45,721 nt of DNA from Hydrogenophaga sp. (GTDB taxonomy: Bacteria > Pseudomonadota > Gammaproteobacteria > Burkholderiales > Burkholderiaceae_C): NCBI GenBank assembly GCA_020723845.1, contig DYIC01000011.1, positions 1 to 45,721 on the forward strand. The letters run 5' to 3'. The notes under the pieces were generated by a model. It saw nothing but the letters and a program-made list of their open reading frames with translations, made no database searches and was not told where the DNA came from. Each line of letters opens with the position of its first letter. Position 1 is the first letter of the stretch. Below, one piece after another: positions 26,408-36,079 of the stretch. Both the position numbers and the translations under genes were made by a program.

Positions 26408-27424
26408 TCAGTTCGATGCCGGCACGATGGGGGCTACCGGCTCGGGCGCGAGCAGCGTGCCCTCGCGCAGGCCCTTGACGGTGGCCAGCAGCAGCGCCGC
26501 GATCACCACCGACGTCAGCGCCAGCAGTACCAGCGCCACCATGCGCAGTGGGGGCAGCGCCAGCGCCTCGGCCAGCCGCACGGTCAGGGTGGTGAAGGCC
26601 GCCAGCGGAAACGAAACGCTCCAAAACGGCACGCCGAACGGCTGCGCAAAGAAGCGCCGTGCCTGCGTGCCGACCCACAGCAAGGTGAATAGACCCACAC
26701 CCCACACGGCCACGGCCACCAGTGGCGCTGCGCCATAGCGCAGCAGGCACAACCCCACCACGGACACCGGTGCCAGCGTGATGAACCAGGTGGGATGCAG
26801 CCGCGGAGGGATGGGCCCATGCGCCAAGCGCCGCGCCACCAGCAGCGCAAACACCACCGGCCAGAAAAAGACGCCAATACCGAGGTGGATGGCCGACCAC
26901 ACGTCGTGGCCGAACCCGACCCCGGCCAGCGGTGCGACCACATTGCCCACCACGGGGATGTAGAGCACCGGGGTGATGCCGTTCCAGAGCGATTGCGCAT
27001 CTGGCGCGTGGGCCACCGTGGGCGCGAGCCAGCGCCCCAGTACCCATACCGTGACGGCCAACTGGCCCAGCGCGCCCAGCCACCACAGCCCGTGCGCACC
27101 GTCCCGCCACAGCTCCATGGCCTGCATCCACGTCGCCAGCAGCAGCGCCGACACCGGCAGCGCTGCCACAAAGGTGTGGCGCACCGGGTGACGCAGGTCT
27201 TCCGCCAATGCTGGCGGGTGGCGTTGTGCCCGCACGGCCGAGCCCACCAGCAGCACCCCGAATACCGCGGCCGCCAACACGCCCAACACGAGCGACGCGC
27301 CCTGCGCCCACTCACCCAGCCAGTGACCGGCGGCGTGCCAGGCCAAGGCCAGACCCGTCAGTCCCATGACGATCGAAAACCAACCCGGGTGCAGATATTT
27401 CAGCGGTGTGGCAGAAGGTGTCAT
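26408..27424 (-). CDS. SLAC1/TDT-family anion channel or exporter
   Basis: An integral membrane protein of 338 residues with about ten hydrophobic segments, of the tellurite-resistance/dicarboxylate (TDT, SLAC1) family that includes bacterial TehA, plant SLAC1 and the yeast sulfite pump Ssu1. Family features are the N-terminal LHPGWFSIVMGLTGLALAW and the PTWFITLAPVSVVGL and PFWSVSFPLAAFT segments. It lies between the DUF2892 gene (30 nt away) and the TauE/SafE gene (1 nt). The anion cannot be named from sequence alone; sulfite is the inference suggested by the neighbours. Confidence 0.85.
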   Translation of the reverse strand: MTPSATPLKYLHPGWFSIVMGLTGLALAWHAAGHWLGEWAQGASLVLGVLAAAVFGVLLVGSAVRAQRHPPALAEDLRHPVRHTFVAALPVSALLLATWMQAMELWRDGAHGLWWLGALGQLAVTVWVLGRWLAPTVAHAPDAQSLWNGITPVLYIPVVGNVVAPLAGVGFGHDVWSAIHLGIGVFFWPVVFALLVARRLAHGPIPPRLHPTWFITLAPVSVVGLCLLRYGAAPLVAVAVWGVGLFTLLWVGTQARRFFAQPFGVPFWSVSFPLAAFTTLTVRLAEALALPPLRMVALVLLALTSVVIAALLLATVKGLREGTLLAPEPVAPIVPASN

Positions 27425-27454
27425 GGGGCACCGTGTGGCAAGAGGGCGAACGAA

Positions 27455-27682
27455 TCAGCAAGCTTTGCAGGGCAGGGCGCTCTCAGGCACGCCCAGCTTT
27501 TTGAGGATGATGGCCAGCGGGCAGAAATTGGTAAACCCAAATTGGAACAGATTCAGCCCCACGAACGCGGTGAAGGCCAAAAACCACTCGCTGACGAACA
27601 GCGGGCTGGAGGGCGCCCCCAGCGCCACCGACACGAATACGAACAGACCAGCGATGATGCGGATATAGCGTTCGACCGTCAT
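27455..27682 (-). CDS. DUF2892 small membrane protein (YgaP C-terminal-like)
   Basis: A protein of 75 residues with two hydrophobic helices, matching the DUF2892 pattern (short Arg-containing N-terminus, a small-residue helix, then GFTNFCPLAIILKKLG). The same domain forms the membrane part of the rhodanese YgaP. Cysteines occur in FCPL and in the C-terminal CKAC. The ATG at 27682 has AAGGAG upstream on the minus strand; an in-frame ATG further upstream lacks one. It sits 54 nt after the RND permease. Confidence 0.8.
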   Translation of the reverse strand: MTVERYIRIIAGLFVFVSVALGAPSSPLFVSEWFLAFTAFVGLNLFQFGFTNFCPLAIILKKLGVPESALPCKAC

Positions 27683-27736
27683 GATGAAAGACTCCTTGAC
27701 AGGGTTGGACAAGAAACAGCAGTGGGGTGGCAGCAA

Positions 27737-30700
27737 TCAGGCGTTGCCCGCCGCCTGCGCCGCGTAGCGGCGACGGTAGACAGCGTAATACAACACCGGA
27801 ATCACCACCAGCGTCAGCAAGGTGGAGACCGCGATGCCAAAGATCAAGGACACGGCCAGGCCGTTGAAGATGGGGTCGTCCAGGATGAAGAACGCCCCCA
27901 TCATCGCGGCCAACGCGGTGAGTGCGATCGGCTGCGCGCGCACCGCCGCCGACTGCACCACCGCCTGCGCAAACGGCACGCCCTTGGCGGTCTCCAGCTC
28001 GATGAAATCGACCAACAGGATCGAGTTGCGCACGATGATGCCCGCCAGCGCGATCATGCCGATCATGCTGGTGGCGGTGAACTGTGCCCCCAACAGTGCG
28101 TGCCCGGGCATGATGCCGATCAGGGTCAACGGGATCGGAGCCATGATGATGAGCGGGGTCAGGTAGCTCTTGAACTGGGCCACGACGAGCAGGTAGATCA
28201 GCACCAACCCGACGGCGTAGGCCGCCCCCATGTCCCGGAACGTTTCGTAGGTGATCTGCCACTCGCCGTCCCACTTGATGGCGTATTGCCGCCACGGGTC
28301 GGTGGGCTGGCGAATCCAGTATTCACCTAGCGCGCCCGCGTCGGGCAGGGCGGCCTGCGCCAGTTGCGGGCGAATGCCGAACAGCCCGTACAGCGGCGAG
28401 TCGGTGCGGCCTGCCATGTCGCCCAGCACGTACACCACCGGCAGCAGGTCCTTGCTGAAGCGCGGCGTGTCGATGACGCCGTGTTCGACGCGCACCAGCT
28501 CGGACAGGGGCACCATGCGCCCGTTGGCGGCGCGCAACGGCAGCGCCAGCACCGCATCCAAGCCCACCTGCGCCTCGCGCGGCAGCTGCAGCCGCACCGG
28601 CACGGCGAACTTGGCGTAGCCGTCGTGCAAATAGGCGGCGTCCATGCCCGACAGGGCGGTGTAGACGGTTTGCGCGATCACCTGCGCCGGGATGCCCAGC
28701 GCCTCCGCGCGCGCGCGCTCGATGCGCAGGAAGGTGCGCGGCGCGTCTTCTTTGAGCGTGGTGTCGATGCCAACAATGTCCGGGGTGGCGGCAAACGCCT
28801 GGGCCACGCGGCGGGCCAGCTCGGCGCGACCGGCCTCATCCGGGCCGTAGACCTCGGCCACGATGGGCGCAAGCACCGGCGGGCCCGGGGGCACTTCCAC
28901 CACCTTGATGCGGCCACCGTGCGCCTGCGCAATCGCTTCCAGGCCCGGGCGCAGGCGTTGCGCGATGGCGTGGCTCTTCTCATGCCGGTGGCGCGCATCG
29001 ACCAGGTTGACCTGCAGGTCGCCTTGCTCCGGGTCGGCGCGCAGGTAGTACTGCCGCACCAGCCCGTTGAAGGTGATCGGGCTGGCCGTGCCCGCGTAGC
29101 CTTGCACGTGCGTGACTTCGGGCTGCTGGGCCAGAAAGGCCGTCATGTCCTGCAAGGCGGCCGCGGTGTCTTCCAGCGCGCTGCCGGCGGGCATTTCCAG
29201 CACGACCTGGAATTCGCTCTTGTTGTCGAACGGCAGCATCTTCAGGATCACCGCCTGCACCACCACCAGCCCGACCGACAGCACCAAGCCGGCGAGCACC
29301 CCGGCCGCGAGCAGCCAGCGGTGGCGCGCGCTGTGCAAAAACGGTGTCAGCGTGCGGGTAAAGAACGCTTGCAGCCCGCGCGTCAGGCGCGAGGGGGCGT
29401 GCGCGGCGTGCCCGTGCGAGCGCGTCAGGTGCAGCGCCAGCCAGGGCGTGACCGTGAAGGCGATCGCCAGCGAAATCGCCATACCCATGCTGGCGTTGAT
29501 GGGGATGGGGCTCATGTACGGCCCCATCAGGCCGGTGACGAACGCCATTGGCAGCAAGGCGGCGATCACGGTCAGCGTGGCCAGGATGGTGGGTCCACCG
29601 ACCTCGTCGACCGCGCGCGGGATGATCTCGGTCAGCGGGGCGTCGGGCGTGAGTTGCCGGTGGCGGTGGATGTTTTCCACCACCACGATGGCGTCGTCCA
29701 CCAGAATGCCGATGGAGAAGATGAGGGCAAAGAGCGAAACACGGTTGAGCGTGAAGCCCCACGCCCAAGAGGCAAACAGCGTGGCGGTCAATGTCAGAAT
29801 GACCGCGGCGCCCACGATGACGGCCTCGCGCCGCCCCAAGGCCACGCCCACCAACACGATGACGCTGGCGGTGGCAAAGATGAGTTTTTGGATCAGCTTG
29901 TTGGCTTTGTCGGCCGCGGTGGCGCCGTAGTCGCGGCTGATGGTGACCTCGACGCCCTCGGGGATGAGGGTGTTGCGCAAGCGCTCGATCTGGGCGCGTG
30001 CCGCTTGCGCCACATCCACCGCGTTTTGGCCCGGTTTTTTGGTCACGATGACGGTGACGGCCGGGTACGACTGCCCGACCTGAGCCCCGGCGGGCAGCGC
30101 GTCACCCGGCCCTGGCGTGTGCCACACGTAGCGGCGGGGCAGCTGGGCCCCTTCCTCCACGCGGGCGACCTCGCGCAGATAGACCGGCTTGCCGTCGTGC
30201 ACGCCCACCACGATGTCGCCCACCTCCTGCGCCGAGCGCAGGAATTCGCCCGTCTCCACCGTCAACAAGCCGGGTTGCCCCGGTTGGCCCGCTTGCGGGT
30301 TGGCCACCGTGCCCGCCGGCAGTGCCTGGTTGGCCGCCTGGATGGCCTGGTACAGTGCCTGCACTGGCACGCCGCGTGCGCGCAACTGGGCAGGGTCGAG
30401 CCAGACATGTACCGCCCGGCCCGGGCCACCGATGGTTTGTACTTCGCGCGTGCCCGGCACGCGCTTGAGTTCGGTTTCGATGGCATGTGCCACGCGTTCG
30501 ATATCGAGCGCGCTGCGCCCGTCCGGGCTCCAGAGTGTGGCCGCCAGCACGGGCACGTCATCGATGCCTTTGGGCTTGACGATGGGTGGCAGCACCCCGA
30601 GCCCTTGCGGCAGCCAGTCCTGGTTGGCGTTGAGCACGTCGTACAAGCGCACCAGCGCCTCGGTGCGCGGCACGCCCACCTGAAACTGCACGGTCAGCAC

Positions 30701-31006
30701 CGCCACGCCCGGGCGCGAGACGCTGTACGTGTGCTCGATACCGTGGATCTGCGACAGCACATGCTCCGCGGGCTGCGCCACCATCTTTTCCACGTCCGCG
30801 GCCGACGCGCCGGGGAAGGGGATGATGACGTTGGCCATGGTCACGTTGATCTGCGGCTCTTCCTCGCGCGGGGTGACCAGCACGGCAAACAGCCCCAGCA
30901 GCAGCGCCACCAGCGCCAGCAGCGGGGTGATGGCATTGGCCTGGAACAGGCGCGCCACCGCGCCGGAGAAGCCCAGGCGTTCGACGGAATCCGATTTGGG
31001 TGTCAT
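27737..31006 (-). CDS. RND-family efflux pump permease subunit
   Basis: A proton-driven inner-membrane RND transporter of 1089 residues, with the usual two halves of six membrane segments and large periplasmic loops. The N-terminal segment is followed by REEEPQI, and the fourth membrane segment holds GILVDDAIVVVENIHRH with the adjacent aspartates needed for proton relay. A C-terminal ALAGIIVRNSILLVDF repeat is present. It follows the adaptor gene by 21 nt. No outer-membrane channel gene is in the operon, so a TolC-type partner must be encoded elsewhere. The substrate is unknown; it does not show an obvious heavy-metal methionine cluster. Confidence 0.92.
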   Translation of the reverse strand: MTPKSDSVERLGFSGAVARLFQANAITPLLALVALLLGLFAVLVTPREEEPQINVTMANVIIPFPGASAADVEKMVAQPAEHVLSQIHGIEHTYSVSRPGVAVLTVQFQVGVPRTEALVRLYDVLNANQDWLPQGLGVLPPIVKPKGIDDVPVLAATLWSPDGRSALDIERVAHAIETELKRVPGTREVQTIGGPGRAVHVWLDPAQLRARGVPVQALYQAIQAANQALPAGTVANPQAGQPGQPGLLTVETGEFLRSAQEVGDIVVGVHDGKPVYLREVARVEEGAQLPRRYVWHTPGPGDALPAGAQVGQSYPAVTVIVTKKPGQNAVDVAQAARAQIERLRNTLIPEGVEVTISRDYGATAADKANKLIQKLIFATASVIVLVGVALGRREAVIVGAAVILTLTATLFASWAWGFTLNRVSLFALIFSIGILVDDAIVVVENIHRHRQLTPDAPLTEIIPRAVDEVGGPTILATLTVIAALLPMAFVTGLMGPYMSPIPINASMGMAISLAIAFTVTPWLALHLTRSHGHAAHAPSRLTRGLQAFFTRTLTPFLHSARHRWLLAAGVLAGLVLSVGLVVVQAVILKMLPFDNKSEFQVVLEMPAGSALEDTAAALQDMTAFLAQQPEVTHVQGYAGTASPITFNGLVRQYYLRADPEQGDLQVNLVDARHRHEKSHAIAQRLRPGLEAIAQAHGGRIKVVEVPPGPPVLAPIVAEVYGPDEAGRAELARRVAQAFAATPDIVGIDTTLKEDAPRTFLRIERARAEALGIPAQVIAQTVYTALSGMDAAYLHDGYAKFAVPVRLQLPREAQVGLDAVLALPLRAANGRMVPLSELVRVEHGVIDTPRFSKDLLPVVYVLGDMAGRTDSPLYGLFGIRPQLAQAALPDAGALGEYWIRQPTDPWRQYAIKWDGEWQITYETFRDMGAAYAVGLVLIYLLVVAQFKSYLTPLIIMAPIPLTLIGIMPGHALLGAQFTATSMIGMIALAGIIVRNSILLVDFIELETAKGVPFAQAVVQSAAVRAQPIALTALAAMMGAFFILDDPIFNGLAVSLIFGIAVSTLLTLVVIPVLYYAVYRRRYAAQAAGNA

Positions 31007-31027
31007 GGTACGGCGCGTCCCTCGAGG

Positions 31028-32134
31028 TCAGCGTTGGGCCGGTTGGGCGCCCGCCAGACCGGCGCGCACGGGGTCCAGGGCCACGCGCTCGCCGGGCTGC
31101 ACGCCGGACAGCACTTCGATGTCGTCGCCGTGATCGGTGCCCAGGCGTACCGCCCGCAGCACGAAGCCGCTGGCCGCCCCGGCGGGAGAGGCGACGTAGA
31201 CGGCGGTCAACTCGCCGCGGCGCAGCACCGCGCGCGCCGGTACCACCAGGCGCTCCTCGGCGCTGGCCACGAAGCGTACCTTGACCGCCTGCCCGGGCAC
31301 GTGCGAGGCCGTGTCCGCCGGGGCCAAATCCAGTCGCCACTCCACGGTTTGCGCCACCGGGTCGGCCGCGGGCAGCCGAGTCTGCGCCTGCGGCGCGACC
31401 CAGCGTCCATCCGGCAAGCGCACCTGCACCTGGCGCGCCGCCCCGGCAAGCGCTGCGCGCGAGGCCGGGACGTGTACGACCGCGCGCAGCGGCTGCGGCG
31501 CGTGCAGCGTCAGGATGGGTCGGCCTGGTGCCGCCAGGTCGCCTACTTCGGCATGGGTGGCCAACACATACCCGTCGTACGGTGCCGTCAGGCGCGTAAA
31601 CCCTTGCGCCAGCGCCGACTGGGACTGCGCCGCGCGCGCTTGCGCGAGCGCCGCCCGCGCGGCGTCGGCCTGTGCCTGGGCGGTGTCCAGTGCTGCCTGT
31701 GACACGAACCCCTGCGCCCGCAGCTCGCGCGTGCGCTTCAGGTGGGCGTCGGCGTTGCGCGCCTCGGCCTCGGCCTGCTGTACCGCGGCCTGTGCGCGCT
31801 GCACGCCCGCACTGGTTTCGCGGTCGTCGATCACGGCCAGCACCTGCCCGGCGCGCACCCGGTCACCGGCCTTGACAGGCAGCTGGACGATGCGGCCGGC
31901 GGCCTGCGCCGCCAGCGTGCTTTGCTGCACCGCCTGCAGCGTGCCGTCCAGCACCAACCCCTGCGCCACGGGCTGACGGCTGACGGTGTGCACCTCGACC
32001 CGCGGGCCCTCGGCGGCCCAGGCGGCAGGCAGTGCGGCGGACAGTGCCACGGCGGCAGTGGCCAGCCAGTGGCGGCGCCCCAATGGTCGCGGGGCGGTGG
32101 TGTCGGCACGGAGGGGCGGACGCGGCATGGACAT
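31028..32134 (-). CDS. RND efflux periplasmic adaptor subunit
   Basis: A membrane-fusion protein of 368 residues linking the RND permease to an outer-membrane channel. It has a cleavable signal peptide (RRHWLATAAVALSAALPAAWA), two lipoyl half-motifs (AAGRIVQLPVKAGDRVRAGQVLAVID near 68-93 and YDGYVLATHAEVGDLAAPG further on) and an Ala/Gln-rich coiled-coil hairpin between them. ATG 32134 is favoured over 32149 and 32128 because GAGGAG lies 7 nt upstream. It is the first gene of the operon and is read from the promoter at about 32157-32185. Confidence 0.9.
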   Translation of the reverse strand: MSMPRPPLRADTTAPRPLGRRHWLATAAVALSAALPAAWAAEGPRVEVHTVSRQPVAQGLVLDGTLQAVQQSTLAAQAAGRIVQLPVKAGDRVRAGQVLAVIDDRETSAGVQRAQAAVQQAEAEARNADAHLKRTRELRAQGFVSQAALDTAQAQADAARAALAQARAAQSQSALAQGFTRLTAPYDGYVLATHAEVGDLAAPGRPILTLHAPQPLRAVVHVPASRAALAGAARQVQVRLPDGRWVAPQAQTRLPAADPVAQTVEWRLDLAPADTASHVPGQAVKVRFVASAEERLVVPARAVLRRGELTAVYVASPAGAASGFVLRAVRLGTDHGDDIEVLSGVQPGERVALDPVRAGLAGAQPAQR

Positions 32135-32156
32135 GGACGGACTCCTCATGCTAATC

Positions 32157-32185
32157 AGTATACCAACATACCCCAGGGAGTACAA
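32157..32185 (-). promoter_or_regulatory. Sigma70-like promoter of the RND-DUF2892-SLAC1-TauE operon
   Basis: On the minus strand, TTGTAC (32185-32180) is separated by exactly 17 nt from TATACT (32162-32157). Both boxes match sigma70 consensus at four or five of six positions. The region lies in the 58-nt gap between the alr stop and the adaptor start, so the operon need not depend on alr transcription. Confidence 0.6.
32168..32183. promoter_or_regulatory. CsoR/CstR-like imperfect palindrome in the promoter spacer
   Basis: The sequence ATACCCCAGGGAGTAC is an imperfect dyad (left arm TACCCC, right arm GGGAGTA). It sits in the spacer and overlaps the -35 box of the promoter above. Its GC-rich core flanked by ATAC/GTAC resembles the published operator style of the CsoR family (copper-sensing CsoR, persulfide-sensing CstR). 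Binding would block RNA polymerase, fitting repression relieved by metal or persulfide. No CsoR-family gene is present in the window. Confidence 0.35.
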
Positions 32186-32192
32186 GGGGCCA

Positions 32193-33356
32193 TCAATCAC
32201 CGTCCACGCGCACCGGCACACGCGCGGCCAGTGCACACAACAGTTCGTAGGCGATGGTACCCGCGGCGCGCGCTACCTCGTCGACGGCCAGCACGGGCCC
32301 GTGCACGCTGCGCCCCCACAGCACCACTTCGTCGCCCAGCTGGCACGGGCCGCCGGCGGCTTCGACCGGGGTGAGGTCAACCGCCAGCATGTCCATGCTG
32401 ACGCGCCCCACCAGCCGCGTGCGCACGCCGCGCACCAGCACCGGGGCGCCGTGGTCTTGGCCCTGGCTGGCGTGGCGGGGATACCCATCCGCGTATCCGC
32501 AGGCCACGATCCCCACCCGCATGTCGCGGGGGGCCGTGTAGGTCGAGCCGTAGCCCACGGTTTCCCCGGCGCGCACGTCCTGGATGGCGATCAGGCGGCT
32601 GGTCAGCGTCAGGGTGGGCTGCAAATCCCAGTGGGCAGTGTCGTGATGGGGGTGGTCCGGTGCGCTGCCGTACAGGGCGATGCCCGCGCGTACCCAATCG
32701 GCAGCCAAGGCCAGGGTGTCGTTCGGCCCCAGCAGCCGCGCCGACTGCGCATGGCGCAGCAGCGCGGCGCTGTTGCACAGGCTGCGCTCGCCGGGCAGGT
32801 CGGCCGTGGCGCGCACGAACGCCTCGACCTGATGCGCGATCCCCTCGCGCCCCCAGCGCAGGCCATCGGCGTCGCTGAAGTGCGTCATGAGGCTCACCTC
32901 GTCGACCTGCGGCAGCGCTTGCAACCGCGCCCAAGCGGCGCGAAACGCCTCGGGCCGAAAGCCGAGCCGGTTCATCCCCGAGTTCATTTTCAAAAAGACA
33001 CGGTGGGGTTGGTGGGTTTTGTGCGCCCCCAGCCACTCGATTTGTTCCTCGCAATGCACCACGTGCCACAGGTTCAGTCGCGAGCAGACCTCGAGGTCGC
33101 GCGGCTCGAAACACCCTTCCAACAGCAGGACGGGGCCCCGCCAGCCGAGCGCGCGCAGGCGTTCGGCTTCGGCCAGGTCGAGCAGTGCAAACCCGTCGGC
33201 CGCGCGCAGGGCATGGAAGACGCGCTCGATGCCGTGCCCGTAGGCGTTGGCCTTGACCACGGCCCACAGGCGAGCCGATCCCGCTGCGGCGCGGCAACGC
33301 TGCAGGTTGTGGCGCAGGGCATCGAGATGGACGGTGGCGTGGATGGGACGGGGCAT
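32193..33356 (-). CDS. alr: Alanine racemase
   Basis: A PLP enzyme of 387 residues interconverting L- and D-alanine for peptidoglycan. The PLP lysine is K35 in [10 protein letters not shown]. The second catalytic base is the Tyr of [10 protein letters not shown], and substrate/PLP-contact segments [11 protein letters not shown] and [12 protein letters not shown] are present. ATG 33356 (MPRPIHATV) is a typical Alr start; in-frame sequence further upstream runs into the divergent lplT start region. It is transcribed divergently from lplT across 82 nt. Confidence 0.95.
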   Translation of the reverse strand: MPRPIHATVHLDALRHNLQRCRAAAGSARLWAVVKANAYGHGIERVFHALRAADGFALLDLAEAERLRALGWRGPVLLLEGCFEPRDLEVCSRLNLWHVVHCEEQIEWLGAHKTHQPHRVFLKMNSGMNRLGFRPEAFRAAWARLQALPQVDEVSLMTHFSDADGLRWGREGIAHQVEAFVRATADLPGERSLCNSAALLRHAQSARLLGPNDTLALAADWVRAGIALYGSAPDHPHHDTAHWDLQPTLTLTSRLIAIQDVRAGETVGYGSTYTAPRDMRVGIVACGYADGYPRHASQGQDHGAPVLVRGVRTRLVGRVSMDMLAVDLTPVEAAGGPCQLGDEVVLWGRSVHGPVLAVDEVARAAGTIAYELLCALAARVPVRVDGD

Positions 33357-33438
33357 GGCAAGACGGCGTGCTATAAACGCGCGCACTTTCGCACAAAATG
33401 CGCCGCTGGCGCAGCGCCTACGATCCTCTTTCACCGGC

Positions 33439-34719
33439 ATGAAGCGCGGCTTCTACACCATCATGACGGCGCAGTTTTGCAGCTCGTTGGCCGACAACGC
33501 GCTGTTCGTGGTGGCGGTCGAGCTGCTGCGCAGCCGCGGCGCGCCCGAGTGGCAGGCGGCCGCGCTGGTGCCGATGTTCGCGCTGTTCTACGTGGTGCTG
33601 GCGCCGTTCGTCGGCGCCTTTGCCGATGCCCGGCCCAAGGGCCAAGTCATGTTCATCAGCAACGCGATCAAGGTGGTGGGCTGCTTGCTGATGCTCACCC
33701 CTGTGCACCCGCTGCTGGCCTACAGCTTGGTTGGGTTGGGGGCGGCGGCGTACTCTCCGGCCAAGTACGGCATCCTCACCGAGCTGCTGCCGCCGTCGCA
33801 ACTCGTCAAGGCCAACGGCTGGATCGAGGGGCTGACGATCGCCTCCATCATCCTGGGCGTGGTGCTGGGGGGGCAGCTCGTGGGGCCCACCGTCTCAGGC
33901 TGGTTGCGTGCACTCGACATCCCGCTCATCGGGCACACCGCCTCAGCACCCGAGGCGGCCATCATCGGGCTGGTTTTCGTGTATGCGCTGGCGGCCGCGT
34001 TCAACCTGCGCATCCCGCGTACCACTGCGCCGTTGCGCCATCTGCCGGCCAACCCATTGGCGTTGCTGGGCGACTTCTGGCGCTGCAACCTGCGCCTGTG
34101 GCGCGACCACTTGGGCCAGATCTCGCTGGCCACGACCACGCTGTTCTGGGGGGTGAGCGGCAACCTGCGCTACATCGTGCTGGCCTGGGCGGCGGCGGCG
34201 CTGGGCTATGGCACGACGCAGGCGTCGTCGCTGGTGGGGGTGGTGGCCATCGGCACCGCGTTGGGGGCCGTGGTGGCATCGCTGCGCATGCGGCTGGAGC
34301 GTGCCCCGCGCGTCATGCCGCTGGGCATCGCGATGGGGGTGCTGGTGATCGCCATGAACGCCATCGACAACGTCTGGGTGGCTGCGCCGTTTCTGATGCT
34401 GCTGGGGGCGCTAGGGGGCTTTTTGGTGGTGCCGATGAACGCGCTGCTGCAACACCGCGGCCATAACCTGATGGGCGCGGGGCGCTCCATCGCAGTGCAA
34501 AACTTCAACGAACAGGCGTGCATCCTGGGCCTGGGCTTTCTGTACACCGCCGCCACCGGGGTGGGGGTGTCGGCGTTCGGCGCCATCGCGGCCTTCGGCG
34601 CCTTGGTGGCGTTGGTGATGTGGGGGATTCAGCGATGGCACGCCGCCAACCTGCGCCGCTACCCGCATGAGTTGCAACGGCTGTTCGAGATTGCGCGGCG
34701 CGACGATTTGCACGGGTGA
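33439..34719 (+). CDS. lplT: Lysophospholipid transporter LplT
   Basis: A major-facilitator protein of 426 residues with about 12 membrane segments, matching LplT, which flips lysophospholipids inward for re-acylation. Seen directly: [23 protein letters not shown] at the start, [27 protein letters not shown] in the first half, and [29 protein letters not shown] in the second half. In many gammaproteobacteria lplT is fused or adjacent to aas; no acyltransferase gene lies next to it here. The frame is open upstream, but MKRGFY is the family start. Confidence 0.93.
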   Translation: MKRGFYTIMTAQFCSSLADNALFVVAVELLRSRGAPEWQAAALVPMFALFYVVLAPFVGAFADARPKGQVMFISNAIKVVGCLLMLTPVHPLLAYSLVGLGAAAYSPAKYGILTELLPPSQLVKANGWIEGLTIASIILGVVLGGQLVGPTVSGWLRALDIPLIGHTASAPEAAIIGLVFVYALAAAFNLRIPRTTAPLRHLPANPLALLGDFWRCNLRLWRDHLGQISLATTTLFWGVSGNLRYIVLAWAAAALGYGTTQASSLVGVVAIGTALGAVVASLRMRLERAPRVMPLGIAMGVLVIAMNAIDNVWVAAPFLMLLGALGGFLVVPMNALLQHRGHNLMGAGRSIAVQNFNEQACILGLGFLYTAATGVGVSAFGAIAAFGALVALVMWGIQRWHAANLRRYPHELQRLFEIARRDDLHG

Positions 34720-34799
34720 GCGGGGAGTCCGGCGCTTAGCCGGAGAGACGCGCCACATGCGCCCACCCGGTCTGGCGGCTTGGGTACAGCAAAGGCCGC

Positions 34800-36077
34800 C
34801 TAGACTGTTGGGCCATGTGGCGGTGCTGACGCCAGCGCGGCGTCCACCAGCTCGACCCAGTGGCGCACCGGGGTGTCGGTGCCGCTCTGCAGGTGGGTGA
34901 TGCAGCCGATGTTGGCCGAGACGATCACCTGCGGCGACTCGGCCTGCAAGTGGGTGAGTTTGCGGTCGCGCAGCTGCTGGCTCAGCCCGGGCTGCAGCAC
35001 GCTGTAGGTGCCGGCCGAGCCGCAGCACAGGTGCGACTCCTGGCGCGCCAGGGTCACCGTGAACCCCAGCTCACCCAGATACCGCTCGACGCCGCCACGC
35101 AGCTTTTGCCCGTGCTGCAGCGTGCAGGGCGGGTGAAAGACGACCCGGCGCGCGATCCCGTCGGGCAGCGTGTCGCCCAGCCGGGCTTTCCAGGCCGGTA
35201 CCAGATCGGGCAGCAGCTCGCTCAGGTCGCGCGTCAGCTCGCTCACCCGGCGCGCCTTGTCGGCGTAGTCGGGGTCATGACGCAGCGCGTGCGCGTAGTC
35301 TTTGACCATCACGCCGCAGCCAGAGGCGTTCATCACGATCGCTTCCACCCCGGGACTGCCGTCGGTCGGTGCGATCCATGGCCACCACGCATCGATATTG
35401 GCGCGCATGTCGGCCAGCGCGCCGACCTGGTCGTCGAGGTGAAAGCGCAGCGCCCCGCAGCAGCCCGCCTTCGGCGCGATGAGGGTCTGGATGCCGGCCG
35501 CGTCCAGCACCCGTGCCGTGGCAGCATTGATGTGGGGCAGCATCGCGGGCTGCACGCAACCGGCCAACAGCAGCACACGCCGCGGGTGCGTCGTCGTGGG
35601 CCAGACGCCAGGGTCGCGCCGCTCGGGTACCTTGGCGCGCAGGGTCTCGGGCAGCAGGGCGCGCACACTTTGCCCTAACCGCATGGCGGGCGCAAACAGC
35701 GGCGACGTCAAGCCCTCGCGCAGCAGCCAGCGCACGGCGCGCTCACCCACGGGGCGCTCGACGCGCGTCTCCACCACCTTGCGGCCGATGTCGAGCAGGT
35801 GTCCGTATTCGACGCCGCTGGGGCAGGTGGTTTCGCAATTGCGGCAGGTCAGGCAGCGATCCAGGTGGCGCTGGGTGGCGCGCGTCGGTGGCGCACCTTC
35901 GAGCACCTGCTTGATCAGGTAGATGCGGCCACGCGGGCCGTCGAGCTCGTCGCCCAGCAGTTGGTAGGTGGGGCAGGTGGCGGTGCAAAAGCCGCAGTGC
36001 ACGCAGCGGCGCAAGATCGCCTCGGCGGTCTGGCCATCGGGCGTGTCTCGAAATTCGGCAGCGAGTTGGGTCTGCAT
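34800..36077 (-). CDS. glcF: Glycolate oxidase iron-sulfur subunit GlcF
   Basis: The electron-transfer subunit of glycolate dehydrogenase, 425 residues. Two [4Fe-4S] motifs are visible: CVHCGFCTATCP (about 25-36) and CLTCRNCETTCP (about 74-85). Two CCG domains follow, with GCCGALRFH and LCCGSAGTYSVLQP. The start MQTQLA is 2 nt after the glcE stop. The downstream GGCGGC...GCCGCC repeat (34774-34800) has a long loop and is not a convincing terminator. Confidence 0.93.
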   Translation of the reverse strand: MQTQLAAEFRDTPDGQTAEAILRRCVHCGFCTATCPTYQLLGDELDGPRGRIYLIKQVLEGAPPTRATQRHLDRCLTCRNCETTCPSGVEYGHLLDIGRKVVETRVERPVGERAVRWLLREGLTSPLFAPAMRLGQSVRALLPETLRAKVPERRDPGVWPTTTHPRRVLLLAGCVQPAMLPHINAATARVLDAAGIQTLIAPKAGCCGALRFHLDDQVGALADMRANIDAWWPWIAPTDGSPGVEAIVMNASGCGVMVKDYAHALRHDPDYADKARRVSELTRDLSELLPDLVPAWKARLGDTLPDGIARRVVFHPPCTLQHGQKLRGGVERYLGELGFTVTLARQESHLCCGSAGTYSVLQPGLSQQLRDRKLTHLQAESPQVIVSANIGCITHLQSGTDTPVRHWVELVDAALASAPPHGPTV

Positions 36078-36079
36078 CC

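Noticed and set aside
28364-31702. Plus-strand open frame of 1112 codons opposite the RND permease and adaptor
   Set aside because: No recognisable motif; composition is dominated by Arg, Gly, His and Gln. The opposite strand encodes unmistakable RND motifs.
34774-34800. GGCGGC...GCCGCC repeat after glcF as a terminator
   Set aside because: The loop is about 15 nt, no T-run follows and the stem overlaps the stop region.
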